Positions 16,886-27,304 of a DNA stretch of 47,206 nucleotides are shown here, one piece after another (position 1 is the stretch's first letter; every line of letters starts with the position of its first letter). The notes beneath the pieces are model-generated. The model made no database searches. It had not been told where the DNA came from and worked only from the letters and a program-made list of their open reading frames with translations. The stretch spans positions 1-47,206 of the forward strand of contig JAGXOL010000005.1 in the NCBI GenBank assembly GCA_023659895.1. Direction: 5' to 3'. Origin of the DNA: Candidatus Aenigmarchaeota archaeon LH_S7 (GTDB lineage Archaea; Aenigmatarchaeota; Aenigmatarchaeia; QMZS01). The translations under genes were made by a program, and so were the position numbers.

Positions 16886-18412
16886 CTATTCTATTTCAAA
16901 ATCTAGAAAAATAGGCGCATTTATCTTTATTTTCTTGTTTTTGCTAGTGATATAATTCTCTATTTCTTTCCTTATTTTTAAATTTATTGAAGGCAAGGTC
17001 TCAGAATACTTTATAGTGTATTTTCCCTTCTTTTTTTGATCTACTAGCCATGCAAAATAGTTTGAGATTGCATCAATGAAAGAGCACACTCTTATCCCTT
17101 CTTTTTCTATTTTCTCAAATTTCTTCTCACCTGGTTTTATTGCAAGTATATTTCCCTCATAAACATAAAGTTCATTTAGTCCTCCTGGTCCTAATAATTT
17201 CTTTCCTTCCTCAGGCTCAATCACAGAAAGTTTCACCTTATTGCTGTAAATCTCCTTTTTTGTTTCTCCAATTAAATCCTGGTTATCCAAAATTCCTTTC
17301 TTTATAATATTTACTAGTTTTTTACCTTCCTTTGTAGTTGGCTTTTTAATAAATTCAATGCCTTCAGCAATTTCCTTGTTAGAGTACTCTGCCTCACTGT
17401 ATTCCTCAGGATAATAAAGTTCTCTTATGTCATCTATTCCTTCTCGTGCCATCACAATCCTACCCAAGCCAAGACCTATATTAAACACAGGATATTTTAT
17501 TTTGTAGTTCGCTAATGAAATTGGGGAATACATTCCCATCTCAGCAACCTCTATCTCCTCATCCTTAAATTTAACAAAGACCTCCAAATTCGTGTTCTTA
17601 GCATAATAAGCTGGCTCATTAGGTTTTTTTCTGAATTTAATCCCTTTAAAGCCAAGCTTTTTCAGAATTTTTTCTGTGATCTCCTTACCATTTTCTATCT
17701 TGAAATTCTCATCCAACACAACCAAAGTAAAGTTCATGTGTGCTTTCAAGTGGCTTTTGTCCTCCTTCTGCTCTCTCCTATATCTCCAAGGTAAAGCAAA
17801 CAACATTATTGGATGTTCCTTTTTCTCCTGTAATCTAGCTAACACAGGGAACCAAGCTGTTGTAGCATGGGAAATTAAGGATAATTTTGTGGGCTTTGGC
17901 TTGATATTCTTCATCTCAGGAAAAACCTCATTAATCATGTGTATTGCATCTGATGTGGAAATTTTTAGTTCTGTTACCAAGCTCTCAGTAAAGTCTTCTC
18001 CCCCTTCTATTTCCCCTCTTTTATATCTCATCAAAATGTCCTGTAATTTATCAAATTTGTTGAATTTTGGAATTCTCTTCTTAATTAAATTCTTCTTCTT
18101 ATCAGATAATCCAATATCTGGTCTTGGCAAGGTTGCCAAATAGTAAATCCTATCTAAGATTGCTCCTGATTCAGGACCATATTGCTTCGAGACTTCTTCA
18201 TAAGGTTGTATTTGCTGCAGGATTACCTCATCAAAACCTAGTTCAAGCAGGACCTTCCTTATCTTCATTATATGCTTGTACAACAAGTGCTCTTTACCTT
18301 TCTCTTTCTTTGGCTTGAATTTTCCTTTTCCCTCTAGCTGCTTAGAGGATTCTCTCCAAGTTTTTTCCCAGTCTTTTTCCCCTTTTTTCTTTAGATTTTC
18401 TGGTTGAAACAT
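16886..18412 (-). CDS. sepS: O-phosphoseryl-tRNA(Cys) synthetase (SepRS)
   Basis: KQYGPESGAILDRIYYLATLPRPDIGLSDKK; TKLSLISHATTAWFPVL; PWRYRREQKEDKSHLKAHMNFT; NIGLGLGRIVMAREGIDDIRELYYPE: SepRS-type class II synthetase motifs. Confidence 0.93.
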   Translation of the reverse strand: MFQPENLKKKGEKDWEKTWRESSKQLEGKGKFKPKKEKGKEHLLYKHIMKIRKVLLELGFDEVILQQIQPYEEVSKQYGPESGAILDRIYYLATLPRPDIGLSDKKKNLIKKRIPKFNKFDKLQDILMRYKRGEIEGGEDFTESLVTELKISTSDAIHMINEVFPEMKNIKPKPTKLSLISHATTAWFPVLARLQEKKEHPIMLFALPWRYRREQKEDKSHLKAHMNFTLVVLDENFKIENGKEITEKILKKLGFKGIKFRKKPNEPAYYAKNTNLEVFVKFKDEEIEVAEMGMYSPISLANYKIKYPVFNIGLGLGRIVMAREGIDDIRELYYPEEYSEAEYSNKEIAEGIEFIKKPTTKEGKKLVNIIKKGILDNQDLIGETKKEIYSNKVKLSVIEPEEGKKLLGPGGLNELYVYEGNILAIKPGEKKFEKIEKEGIRVCSFIDAISNYFAWLVDQKKKGKYTIKYSETLPSINLKIRKEIENYITSKNKKIKINAPIFLDFEIE

Positions 18413-18429
18413 AAAATTTTAATATTTAA

Positions 18430-19482
18430 ATGTTTATGTATGACATTGCCATTATAGGAGGAGGTGTTGCAGGCCTATACTTAGCTAATCTGCTGGAAAA
18501 CAAAAAAGTTTTGTTGCTGGAGGAGCACAAGAATCTAGGTCCTAAAAGATGCTCTGGAATTGTATCAAAAAGAATTCATGATTTAGCTGACTTCCCAAAA
18601 TATTGTATTGAGAAAGAAATTGATAATGCTATCTTGAACTGTGGTGAAACTTCTATAGAGATTAATATAAACTCAATTATCTTGAACAAAGAGAATTTTG
18701 AAAAATATTTGCTTAAGAAAGCTGACAAGAAAGTTGATGTAAAGTTTGAGCGGGTTGAGGAAATAATTAATGGAATAAGTGGGGTAAGAATAAGAACTAA
18801 AGGTAATGAGTATAAAACTAAGTATATTGTTGGTTGTGATGGACCAAACTCAATAGTGAGAAAAACTTTTGTTAGAGAAGACCCAAAAAGATTTTACTTT
18901 GGGAAGTTTGGTTATGCTAAAGAAAGGGGCGCTGATTATCATGAGGTATTTCTTGATTCAAAATATTCAGATTTGTTCGCATGGAGATCCCCTAAAAGAA
19001 ACAAGGTTGAGTATGGTATGATTTGTGAGAAAAATTTGAACAAACATTATAATTTATTGCTGCATAAAATGAGACCTGATATAAAAGAAGAGGGTTTTGG
19101 GGTTATCCCTGTGGATTTTTTCAAGTACTCATTTTCAAAAGGTCTATTGATTGGTAATTCAGCTGCTCAAACAAAACCCTTAACTGGAGGAGGAATCATA
19201 TATGGGATGAGCGCTGCACAGATTGCAGCTGAAGAGTTAAACAAAGAATCCCCTGATTTTTTGAGATATGAAAATAGGTGTAAGAATTTCTTTGAAAAGG
19301 AAATAAAAAGGCAGTTAATGTTCCGAAGAATGTACTCAAAATTAAGTGATAAGAGAAAAGAAAAATTATTACAATCCTTTGCTAAAGGAAATTTCAAGAT
19401 AGATATGGACTTTCCTATGAAAAGTATTTTGGGTAAAAAGAAACTTAAATTATTTAGGTCTGTTCTTCAGGCGTTTCCTTAG
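18430..19482 (+). CDS. Geranylgeranyl reductase family FAD-dependent oxidoreductase
   Basis: DIAIIGGGVAGLYLANLLENKKVLLLEEH; CDGPNSIVRKTF; GLLIGNSAAQTKPLTGGGIIYGMSAAQIAAEEL. Confidence 0.9.
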   Translation: MFMYDIAIIGGGVAGLYLANLLENKKVLLLEEHKNLGPKRCSGIVSKRIHDLADFPKYCIEKEIDNAILNCGETSIEININSIILNKENFEKYLLKKADKKVDVKFERVEEIINGISGVRIRTKGNEYKTKYIVGCDGPNSIVRKTFVREDPKRFYFGKFGYAKERGADYHEVFLDSKYSDLFAWRSPKRNKVEYGMICEKNLNKHYNLLLHKMRPDIKEEGFGVIPVDFFKYSFSKGLLIGNSAAQTKPLTGGGIIYGMSAAQIAAEELNKESPDFLRYENRCKNFFEKEIKRQLMFRRMYSKLSDKRKEKLLQSFAKGNFKIDMDFPMKSILGKKKLKLFRSVLQAFP

Positions 19483-19999
19483 TTTCCTCTTGGTTCTCCT
19501 CTGAATTATCTTCTCCATCGTTATCCTGCATAAATCTTTCCAAGTTTGTTTTCGCTGGCTCTTTTCCAAAATAATCAATGAAAAGTTGAGTGACCTTTAG
19601 GATTTTTGTTCTTCCGTGCTTCTTTGCTGAAATTAGACCCCTATTCTCTAACTCCTTTGCATACTCATAAGTTCTGTTTCCGATTGTATTCACGAGCACA
19701 CTTTGCTTTAAAGGACCTTTAAATGCAATGATTGAAAGAGCTTTTAGCAGTCCAGGAGAAAGATCCTTGTAAGGAGATATATCCCTAACTTTTGATAAAA
19801 TTTCTGGATTAACTATTAACTGACATGTGTTTCCATTTTCCACCAATTTAATTCCACTTTCCTCATCATACTTTTCTCTCAGTTCTTCCAGAGCTTTCTT
19901 TATCTCAGAAGAAGAAACCTGAGTTATTTCAACCAACTTTGACACGCTCATTGGCTTAGAATTCAAAAAAAGGGCTGCTTCAATGGTCTTCTTTATCAT
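19454..19999 (-). CDS. scpB: Segregation and condensation protein ScpB
   Basis: KKTIEAALFLNSKPMSVSKL...LSPGLLKALSIIAFKGPLKQSVLVNTIGNRTYEYAKELENRGLISAKKHGRTKILKVTQLFIDYFG. Confidence 0.92.
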   Translation of the reverse strand: MIKKTIEAALFLNSKPMSVSKLVEITQVSSSEIKKALEELREKYDEESGIKLVENGNTCQLIVNPEILSKVRDISPYKDLSPGLLKALSIIAFKGPLKQSVLVNTIGNRTYEYAKELENRGLISAKKHGRTKILKVTQLFIDYFGKEPAKTNLERFMQDNDGEDNSEENQEETKETPEEQT

Positions 20000-20024
20000 A
20001 ATCTACTACAAAACTTAAATTAAA

Positions 20025-21785
20025 CTAATCAAAGTAGTGAGGATTATGGATTGTTAGTTCTTTACTTTCAATCATTTTAACTCTATAAGTTGCATCCGAT
20101 TTCACTCCAAAATTTATTTCTTTTATGTTTAAATTAGTTGGGAAACCTGTTAAAGATAGTTCCACACCTGAATATAAGAATTGTTTTTCCCCAGAACCTA
20201 ATTCATATCTACCTTTTTTCCTTTTCAATTCAACTTTATCTTCTTCATCGATATCTGAACAATCAACAAATTCACTTTCATCTTCACCACAAGCTAAATC
20301 AACAAATTCCTTCCCCTTTTCACCAACTATATAAATTGTGATTTTATCTGGATAGCCAGTATATTTACCTTTTACCTCATACATAGAATTCGCACTAGAC
20401 TCATTACATTGTGCTTGACCATCAACATCTATTTCTAAATCAGTTGATTTATTCAAACATGCTTCATAACCAACCGAATTATATATAGGTGTTCCATTCT
20501 CGGATTCATTACATTCAGTTTCATTTGAAACATCAATTGGCTCTCCAGCTTTACAATCAGAATAAGTTCCATCCTCCTTTTTAGTAAAACCTACTACAGC
20601 TTTATTACAAAATTCTTCTTCCTTATTAATTGTCTCTCCAATTGGAGTAATCTCACAATAAGAATAAATGGATTTTACTTTCTCCACATCATTTGTGCAA
20701 CCACTAGTATTCTCCTCATTACATCCTGGCTCTAAAACACCTTTACAGAATTCCTCGCACCACTTTTCTTTGTTCCATATCTCATTCATAATTACTATAG
20801 CTTTCTCACTTTCTCCCCTAAATATTACATCCCCATTAACTCTCTCATTTTTGAACCCTACTTGAATATTAGAATCTTGGAAACTTTCTTCAGACCATAT
20901 AAGAGGACCAAATGTAAGCATCAAAACATTTCCTGGTGCTGCTTTTTCTCTTGCTGAATTTATGTCAAAACGAGGATCTGTTTCCTCAGTATTTCTTATA
21001 GCTCTCAGCTTATCTATATAAGATTCTGTTTGATAATCATAAGCATATTCTAAATTAATCTTTCCTCCTATAGAAGCTTTGTTTTTCGCATACCCACAAT
21101 CCACATCCTTTGACCAGGGGTCATTTATTTTTCCTTTAAATCTAAAATTGTAAGTTTCTTCTGGCCCTATTGTATAAAGTTTTTTTATTTTCTCCCCAGT
21201 TAAATTAAAAACCTCTGTCTCACATTCTCTGTATTCCCCACCAGTAACCTTTATAAGAACATTCTCAGCATTATAATCTCCTTTATTCTCAAAGTTTGTT
21301 TGTGCTTGGAGAGGCATCGATGCATAAATATCTCCTGTTGAGGTTCTAAAATCTAGCATCTCAAAACCATAATCTTCAGGATTTTCCTCTTCTGCCCTAC
21401 GTTGGTCAGGAGCTACACACTCGGTTTGATAACTCATTGGGTCAGTCGTTAACAAAGACAAGCAATGTATTTGATGTTCTATTGTTCCAGGAGCAGTCTC
21501 CATCCCTTCACTTATATCATCCATTGGACCTCTTAAATATTCTGCATAAGGACCATACGCAGCGTATCCCAGAACAAGTAGAATAACCAACACAACTGAA
21601 GTGCCATATAACTTTCCTGGAACTCCAATGAAAAGTAATAAGATAAAGTTAACAACAAAAAGACCTGCAACAAAAGGTCCAAACTTCCCTAAATCCATCA
21701 CACCAAAATATTCAACAAACAAGAAAGAGCTCAGACTTATCAAAAATCCTGTGAGTATAGCCTCCAAAAAGCCTTGTCCTTTCAT
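20025..21785 (-). CDS. Membrane protein with N-terminal TM helices and large extracytoplasmic Cys-rich region
   Basis: Four hydrophobic segments then soluble domain with many Cys; overlaps next ORF by 4 bp. Confidence 0.6.
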   Translation of the reverse strand: MKGQGFLEAILTGFLISLSSFLFVEYFGVMDLGKFGPFVAGLFVVNFILLLFIGVPGKLYGTSVVLVILLVLGYAAYGPYAEYLRGPMDDISEGMETAPGTIEHQIHCLSLLTTDPMSYQTECVAPDQRRAEEENPEDYGFEMLDFRTSTGDIYASMPLQAQTNFENKGDYNAENVLIKVTGGEYRECETEVFNLTGEKIKKLYTIGPEETYNFRFKGKINDPWSKDVDCGYAKNKASIGGKINLEYAYDYQTESYIDKLRAIRNTEETDPRFDINSAREKAAPGNVLMLTFGPLIWSEESFQDSNIQVGFKNERVNGDVIFRGESEKAIVIMNEIWNKEKWCEEFCKGVLEPGCNEENTSGCTNDVEKVKSIYSYCEITPIGETINKEEEFCNKAVVGFTKKEDGTYSDCKAGEPIDVSNETECNESENGTPIYNSVGYEACLNKSTDLEIDVDGQAQCNESSANSMYEVKGKYTGYPDKITIYIVGEKGKEFVDLACGEDESEFVDCSDIDEEDKVELKRKKGRYELGSGEKQFLYSGVELSLTGFPTNLNIKEINFGVKSDATYRVKMIESKELTIHNPHYFD

Positions 21786-23410
21786 GATTTATCTTCCTCA
21801 TCTGAAGTATCTTCCTCATCTGAAGCATATTCTTCGGCTTTAGTCTCAGCCTTGTTAGGTTCATTATCTTTTTTATTTCTTCCTTTAACATGTTTTAATT
21901 CTTCCTCAAAAAATTCTTTTTTGATTTCCTTCAAGTTTTTTCCTCCTGACATGTGCCACAATATATAAAGTACTACTGTGTTCAAACCTGTATAAAGTGT
22001 TAAATTCGCCAAATTCGCAAGGTCAACTTCTATTCCTGCCCACCCGAGGAAACGTGGTACTATTGCAACTAAAAGGGAAACTGTTAATACCATCTTGAAG
22101 CTTTGTGCTACAGGAGGACCTAGCTTTCCTAATGTTTTGTGAGTTGCAATCTTATCCCCAATCATGAGGAAAAAACCTAGTATTGCTATTCCTGCTCCAT
22201 ACCACAGATATAAATGGAAGGAAATAACAATACCTGCAATTATCATTATCAATCCTGCCTGGTGCACGAATTCCATCTTTCCCCAAGGAAGGAAAATCAA
22301 TCCAATAATCAACAAAGGTAATCCAAAAAACCAACCAAATGGAAATCCGGTAACCACAGAAAACAATCCTATGAATAGTGCAGCAAAGCCCATCCCTTCC
22401 CCAATGTCGTGAGGGAGATAAGCATGGTAAGGTTTTTCTTTTCTCTCTAAATCAGTCTCACCATATTTTAAATAATCTGAGATACGTTTTTTACATCCTT
22501 CCAAAAATTTAATTGCTTCTTCCAAATTACCTCCCTTCTTTTCTCTTTCTGCTAATTCTAAAGCATTACTAATATCCTTTTTTAAGTATTCAGGTATATC
22601 AGTTTGTTTTTCTAAATTACTCTCTATTTCTTTATATAATTTATCAAAATGTTCTTTTTGTCTTTTTTCTCTTTTAACCTTATCTCCTTTAGAAGGAGGT
22701 TGTTCAGATGTTCCAAATAATTTCTCTTCAAACTTTGGTTTGTTTTTTCCATATCTTAAAACATAATCAAGTTCCCTTCTAATTTCATTTAATCTTGCTT
22801 CCAAATTTTCAACTGGCCACTCATTATTTTCCTCATAACCCTTCTCTAAAACCTCTATTTTGGACTCAACATTTGAAAAATCTAATCCAGGATAATCTTT
22901 CTTCAGCCTATCTAATATATTCTTAAGTTCTTTTACTAATTCTTTAACTTCTTTTGCATATACTTTACCTGAAGACCCTAACAATTTATTCTTAGCACTT
23001 ATAAAAAAATTTCCAACTTTGGAACCACCTTTTCTTTCTTTTTCTTGGTTTACAGTATTTTCTATCCCTTTGATTATTTGTTGTAAATCCTCCTTAGTTA
23101 CATCTTCCTCCTTAGTTACATCCTCGTGTTCTGTAATAGCCCCTTTATGAGGTGTTCTTTTTCCTTCTCCTTCCATTTTTCTTCTACTTTCATCTCCCTC
23201 ATCTTTTTCAGTTCCTTTTCTCTCATCTCTTCCAATTCCTCCTCCTTGCTGTTCACTCTTTTCTTTTTCCCATTTGTCCAGTAATTTTTTACCTTCCTTT
23301 ATTATATACCCTCCTTCTCCTCTAAGTCTTTTTACAGCTTCTTTACGACTGATTTTTCCTTCCAAAAATTGTTTTTTAATCTCTTCTTCTAAATCATTAT
23401 TTTCAGCCAT
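21782..23410 (-). CDS. Coiled-coil plus multi-TM membrane protein
   Basis: Charged helical N-terminal half, at least 5 hydrophobic helices, acidic tandem C-terminus ASDEEDTSDEEDKS. Confidence 0.6.
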   Translation of the reverse strand: MAENNDLEEEIKKQFLEGKISRKEAVKRLRGEGGYIIKEGKKLLDKWEKEKSEQQGGGIGRDERKGTEKDEGDESRRKMEGEGKRTPHKGAITEHEDVTKEEDVTKEDLQQIIKGIENTVNQEKERKGGSKVGNFFISAKNKLLGSSGKVYAKEVKELVKELKNILDRLKKDYPGLDFSNVESKIEVLEKGYEENNEWPVENLEARLNEIRRELDYVLRYGKNKPKFEEKLFGTSEQPPSKGDKVKREKRQKEHFDKLYKEIESNLEKQTDIPEYLKKDISNALELAEREKKGGNLEEAIKFLEGCKKRISDYLKYGETDLERKEKPYHAYLPHDIGEGMGFAALFIGLFSVVTGFPFGWFFGLPLLIIGLIFLPWGKMEFVHQAGLIMIIAGIVISFHLYLWYGAGIAILGFFLMIGDKIATHKTLGKLGPPVAQSFKMVLTVSLLVAIVPRFLGWAGIEVDLANLANLTLYTGLNTVVLYILWHMSGGKNLKEIKKEFFEEELKHVKGRNKKDNEPNKAETKAEEYASDEEDTSDEEDKS

Positions 23411-23710
23411 AATCTAATTACTTTTTATATTCAAATTTGTTTAATTCTCTTTCAATATCTTCAAATAATTTTCTCTTTATTTCTTCTTTGTTCTGGTGTT
23501 TCTTCAGGCAAGGCTTTTACTTCTTCTATTAATTTCTCAAATTCTTCATATTCTCTTTACCTAATTTAGGTTTCTTTGTCTCTTTACTAATCTCCTTTTC
23601 TTTTTCTTCTTTAAGTTCTTCGGTGGGAGTTTCTTTTTTGGTTCTTTTTCTGGTCATTTCTTCTCCTCTTATCCATGCCCTATCTATTGAATCTAAGTCT
23701 TTGAGTTTCT

Positions 23711-23740
23711 TATCCAAAATTTCACCTTAAGGAGGAAATT
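23711..23740 (+). repeat. Direct repeat copy A (TATCCAAAATTTCACCTTAAGGAGGAAATT)
   Basis: Near-identical to 25991-26020 (one indel, one to two substitutions); flanks the subtilase gene. Confidence 0.8.
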
Positions 23741-23789
23741 AGCGAATCTTAAGCTTATCAAAAAATAAAAGATAAAATTCTAATTTTAT

Positions 23790-25757
23790 TTATGGCACTG
23801 ATGTGCTATTACATGTTTCCACGTTTGCTGATGAATTGTACTGCCAATCAGTTTTTTCCACATCAGTTACACAGAAAGTAAATGTTGTTCCACTCTCTGG
23901 TTTCCACACGCTATCTGATTGAAGTGTTACTTTCCCACTGGCATCTGTTGTTCCAGAATCACTGTCAGTAGTTGCATCACTCCAATTACCATATACTGTC
24001 GCATCTTCTACTGAACTGCCAGTATTGTCAACTATTGTTACAGTCGCAGTTACATAGTAGTTCCATCCTTGATATCGTGAAACTAATTCCATATCAATAC
24101 TTGCTACGTGCATTTCTGGTGTTGGTAGTGCCTCTTTAGTAGTGAAATTATATTCAAAGCTTTCAGCTAAGTTTCCACTCTTATCTGTGCTGTTCACAAC
24201 ATAATAGTATGTTGTCTCTGGTGCTAATTCAGTAAGGTCGATAGCATGAGAGGTAACATAGGCAGAATCGCTTACATTGTCTGTATAATTCCCTGATTCT
24301 GTTCCATACCTCACTAAGCTGTCTGCTGGTTCATCAGTATCCCATGTTATCTTTACTGATAAGTCCGTTATATCAGTTGCATTTACATTTGATATTACCG
24401 GTGGTGTTATATCTGGAGCTGCTGTCCATTGAAGAGCAGCATAGGCATCAACTATTCCCCAGCCATAGGTATCATCTCTGCCAGTATCACCTTTATCTTT
24501 TGCAGTCTCTTGAAGAGTAGTTCTTACTTCATCAGGAGTATTTGCATCTCCATTGGCAATTAACAAAGCTGAAACTCCAGAGACATGAGGAGTAGCCATT
24601 GAGGTTCCCTGGAAGAAATAGTAATCGAAGTCGCAAACCGGCGAGCTGTCGAAGGTCTGTTGTAAAACTCCATCAGCATAGCTATCGTTGTTTTGGTCTA
24701 AGTTATTGTTTCCACCTGGAGCTACTAAATCAAGAGAAGGTCCATAATTAGAATAAGGTGCCTTTGTCTCATCATACTGAGTAGCCCCTACAGCAATAAC
24801 ATAATCATCGTAAGCTGCTGGATAAAGAGCAGTTGATTCATTATCATTTCCAATTGCAGATATCATTGTTACGTTGTTTTTATAAGCATAAGCTACTGCC
24901 TCCTCCAAAGTAGTTGATGGGTAGCTACCACCCAAGCTTAGACTAATCACTTTTGCACCATTATCCACTGCAAAGCGAATACCATCAGCCACATCAGCAT
25001 AAGTCCCCTCTCCGTATCTATCTAAAACTTTAACTGGCATCAAACAAGTATCAAAAGCAACTCCGGCTACGCCAATGGAATTATTAGTGCTCTGAGCCAC
25101 TGTTCCTGCTACATGGGTTCCATGTCCGTTGTCATCATTAGGATGTTCATCATTATTGGCAAAGTCATAGCCTGAAACAAAACAGGTCTGAGCTAAATCT
25201 GGTGCCTGACAATATTTCCTATAATCTTCATAGGCTATTCCAGTATCAACAATTGCTACAGTTACTCCAGAACCAGTAGAGATATTCCAAGCTGGTTCTA
25301 CATTAATACCATCCATGTGCCACTGATAAGGATAGTATTCATCATTGGGAACTATCAAAGCATAGGCATAAAAGTTTGGCTCAGCATATTCAACATTTGG
25401 ATTTTCGCTGTAGATCTTAACCATCTTATAAACTGCTCTTCCCTCTGGAATCTTTAATCGCTTAAAACCTGCATACGGACTGGCATAGATTACAGAAGTT
25501 CCATGTCTTGAGTTTATCTTAGATATTACTTCATCTGAAACTCCTGATTTGAACTTAACGATAATCTCTCCTGGATCATATTCCTGTATTGGAAACGGTT
25601 TTTCATTATACTCAAATATTGCTGGATTCTCTGTTTGTGGATTTGTTTCTGCTCTGTCGCCCATCACTACTAAAACACTCGCAATCATTATCGTCGCAAC
25701 CAAAATCACCGTAATTGGCTTTAATACACCATTCGTGTTGTTTTTCATTTTTCTCAC
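23790..25757 (-). CDS. Secreted subtilisin-like S8 serine protease with propeptide and fibronectin type III domain
   Basis: VAIVDTGIAYEDY (Asp), DDNGHGTHVAGTVAQ (His), FFQGTSMATPHVSGVSALL (Ser); inhibitor-like propeptide PGEIIVKFK...; FnIII ITWDTDEPADSLVRYG...APETTYYYVV. Confidence 0.95.
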   Translation of the reverse strand: MRKMKNNTNGVLKPITVILVATIMIASVLVVMGDRAETNPQTENPAIFEYNEKPFPIQEYDPGEIIVKFKSGVSDEVISKINSRHGTSVIYASPYAGFKRLKIPEGRAVYKMVKIYSENPNVEYAEPNFYAYALIVPNDEYYPYQWHMDGINVEPAWNISTGSGVTVAIVDTGIAYEDYRKYCQAPDLAQTCFVSGYDFANNDEHPNDDNGHGTHVAGTVAQSTNNSIGVAGVAFDTCLMPVKVLDRYGEGTYADVADGIRFAVDNGAKVISLSLGGSYPSTTLEEAVAYAYKNNVTMISAIGNDNESTALYPAAYDDYVIAVGATQYDETKAPYSNYGPSLDLVAPGGNNNLDQNNDSYADGVLQQTFDSSPVCDFDYYFFQGTSMATPHVSGVSALLIANGDANTPDEVRTTLQETAKDKGDTGRDDTYGWGIVDAYAALQWTAAPDITPPVISNVNATDITDLSVKITWDTDEPADSLVRYGTESGNYTDNVSDSAYVTSHAIDLTELAPETTYYYVVNSTDKSGNLAESFEYNFTTKEALPTPEMHVASIDMELVSRYQGWNYYVTATVTIVDNTGSSVEDATVYGNWSDATTDSDSGTTDASGKVTLQSDSVWKPESGTTFTFCVTDVEKTDWQYNSSANVETCNSTSVP

Positions 25758-25990
25758 CTCATAAGTATGTATTTATATATATAAATAAGTTATATATATA
25801 GCTATGTATCTCTTTTAAATGATTTATATTTTTTATTTTGTGGAAAATTTTTATGTTCATCTCAAACAAAATTAACTACTTTGGAGCATCAATAACCTGC
25901 CTTCCATTACCAACTTCTGTAATTTTAAATACTAATTCCTTAACAAAATCTAAATAATTAGCCTTAGACGAAATGATGGCAATGGGAATT

Positions 25991-26020
25991 TATCCAAAAT
26001 TCACCTTAAGGAGGAGATTT
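25991..26020 (+). repeat. Direct repeat copy B (TATCCAAAATTCACCTTAAGGAGGAGATTT)
   Basis: Near-identical to 23711-23740; preceded in frame by LALDEMMAMGI, resembling the RpoB' C-terminus. Confidence 0.8.
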
Positions 26021-26050
26021 AAGTAAAAAATTAGATCCCGAATTTTGGAC

Positions 26051-27265
26051 TTATCTATATTTTAGTAAAACTATCAGTAATGCTATGATAACAATTATTA
26101 GGATATAAAGAAGGTTATCTTGAATATTTATCAATACAGGCTTTGCTTCAATGGGTTGAACATTAATTATTGATTCTTTTGGGAAGGTGATTTTTTTAGA
26201 ATAATAGACATTACCTTTTACAATATATCTCCCCTGCTCCTTTGGAGTAAAATATGTTGTTAAATTAATCGTCTCTCCAACAGGAACATCAAGTTCATCA
26301 CTTTCTAAAACACCAACAATTCTATCATCTAAATGAATTTCACCTTTAAATTTAGCACTTGTTGTCAACTCTCCTGTATTCTTGAAAACACAATCTATTT
26401 TAACAACCTCACCAGTGTTTACCCATACTTTATTCGCTATGCGTATTAATTCTCCTTTTTTCTTTAATGCACCCTTTGCTAATATATCAAAAGTTAGTAA
26501 TTTCTGTTTCAAAACTTTCCCTCCTATTGATACACTAACATTTGCCCAATACTGTCCCTCTGTTAGATTCTCAGAAGAAATATTAAATTTGTCTGTTCCT
26601 GTTGTAGTTGGTAAAACTTCACTACAATCAAAATCAGCAGATTTTAAAATCTTGGTTTCATCTCTATCTAAAATATCTATATGAACCTGTGGACTTACTC
26701 TTACATTTCCTTTATTGTTTCCTGAGATAAAAAATTCTATAGGATAACCTACTTCAGCATCATTAATTGAAATTGAACTAACTTCATATTCCAAAAGTTG
26801 TTCACCTGTTATTTCTAAAAAAGACAATAACTTAACACCTGTTCTTGTGGTTGTAGCAAACTGAGTTGCTACACTCTCATTTGTCTGAGGGTTTGAATGT
26901 AAGGTAATTGAGCCATTATAAATTCCAATTGGAATATCTCCCGGTGGTTTTATAATTGCTTTAAGTTCAAATGTAGAGTTAGCAGGTATTATAAAGTTTT
27001 TTCCAAATTCAAAAGCTATCCAATCTTTGAATGGACCCTCCAGTGTAATTGTAATCTCCACAGGGACATCGTACCCATTAGTAATTATAATTGTTTTTTC
27101 TGCATAACCTCCTCTGAGAACTTTTTCAAATCTTACCTCCCCAGGACCAGCTCCTATTCCTCCAGCATAGGTAGCATTTAATAAAAACAAAACAGATAGA
27201 AAAAATGTAAAGATTACTAATTTTTTGTTTATTAGAATTTTATTTTTATATTTAACAGGAAGCAT
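26051..27265 (-). CDS. Secreted, C-terminally membrane-anchored protein with CARDB-like domains
   Basis: Signal peptide, beta-rich repeats (FKNTGELTTSAKFKGEI), C-terminal TM ILIIVIIALLIVLLKYR. Confidence 0.65.
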   Translation of the reverse strand: MLPVKYKNKILINKKLVIFTFFLSVLFLLNATYAGGIGAGPGEVRFEKVLRGGYAEKTIIITNGYDVPVEITITLEGPFKDWIAFEFGKNFIIPANSTFELKAIIKPPGDIPIGIYNGSITLHSNPQTNESVATQFATTTRTGVKLLSFLEITGEQLLEYEVSSISINDAEVGYPIEFFISGNNKGNVRVSPQVHIDILDRDETKILKSADFDCSEVLPTTTGTDKFNISSENLTEGQYWANVSVSIGGKVLKQKLLTFDILAKGALKKKGELIRIANKVWVNTGEVVKIDCVFKNTGELTTSAKFKGEIHLDDRIVGVLESDELDVPVGETINLTTYFTPKEQGRYIVKGNVYYSKKITFPKESIINVQPIEAKPVLINIQDNLLYILIIVIIALLIVLLKYR

Positions 27266-27304
27266 AAATTTATAAATAAAAGTTAATAAAAATAGAAAAA
27301 TATT

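Noticed and set aside
23529-23717. 62-aa minus ORF
   Set aside because: Charged low-complexity peptide with a weak start inside repeat copy A; possibly a fragment of the upstream coiled-coil protein region but not independently supportable.
25760-25810. TATATATA-rich tract upstream of the subtilase as a special element
   Set aside because: Compatible with an ordinary AT-rich archaeal promoter region; no distinctive structure found.
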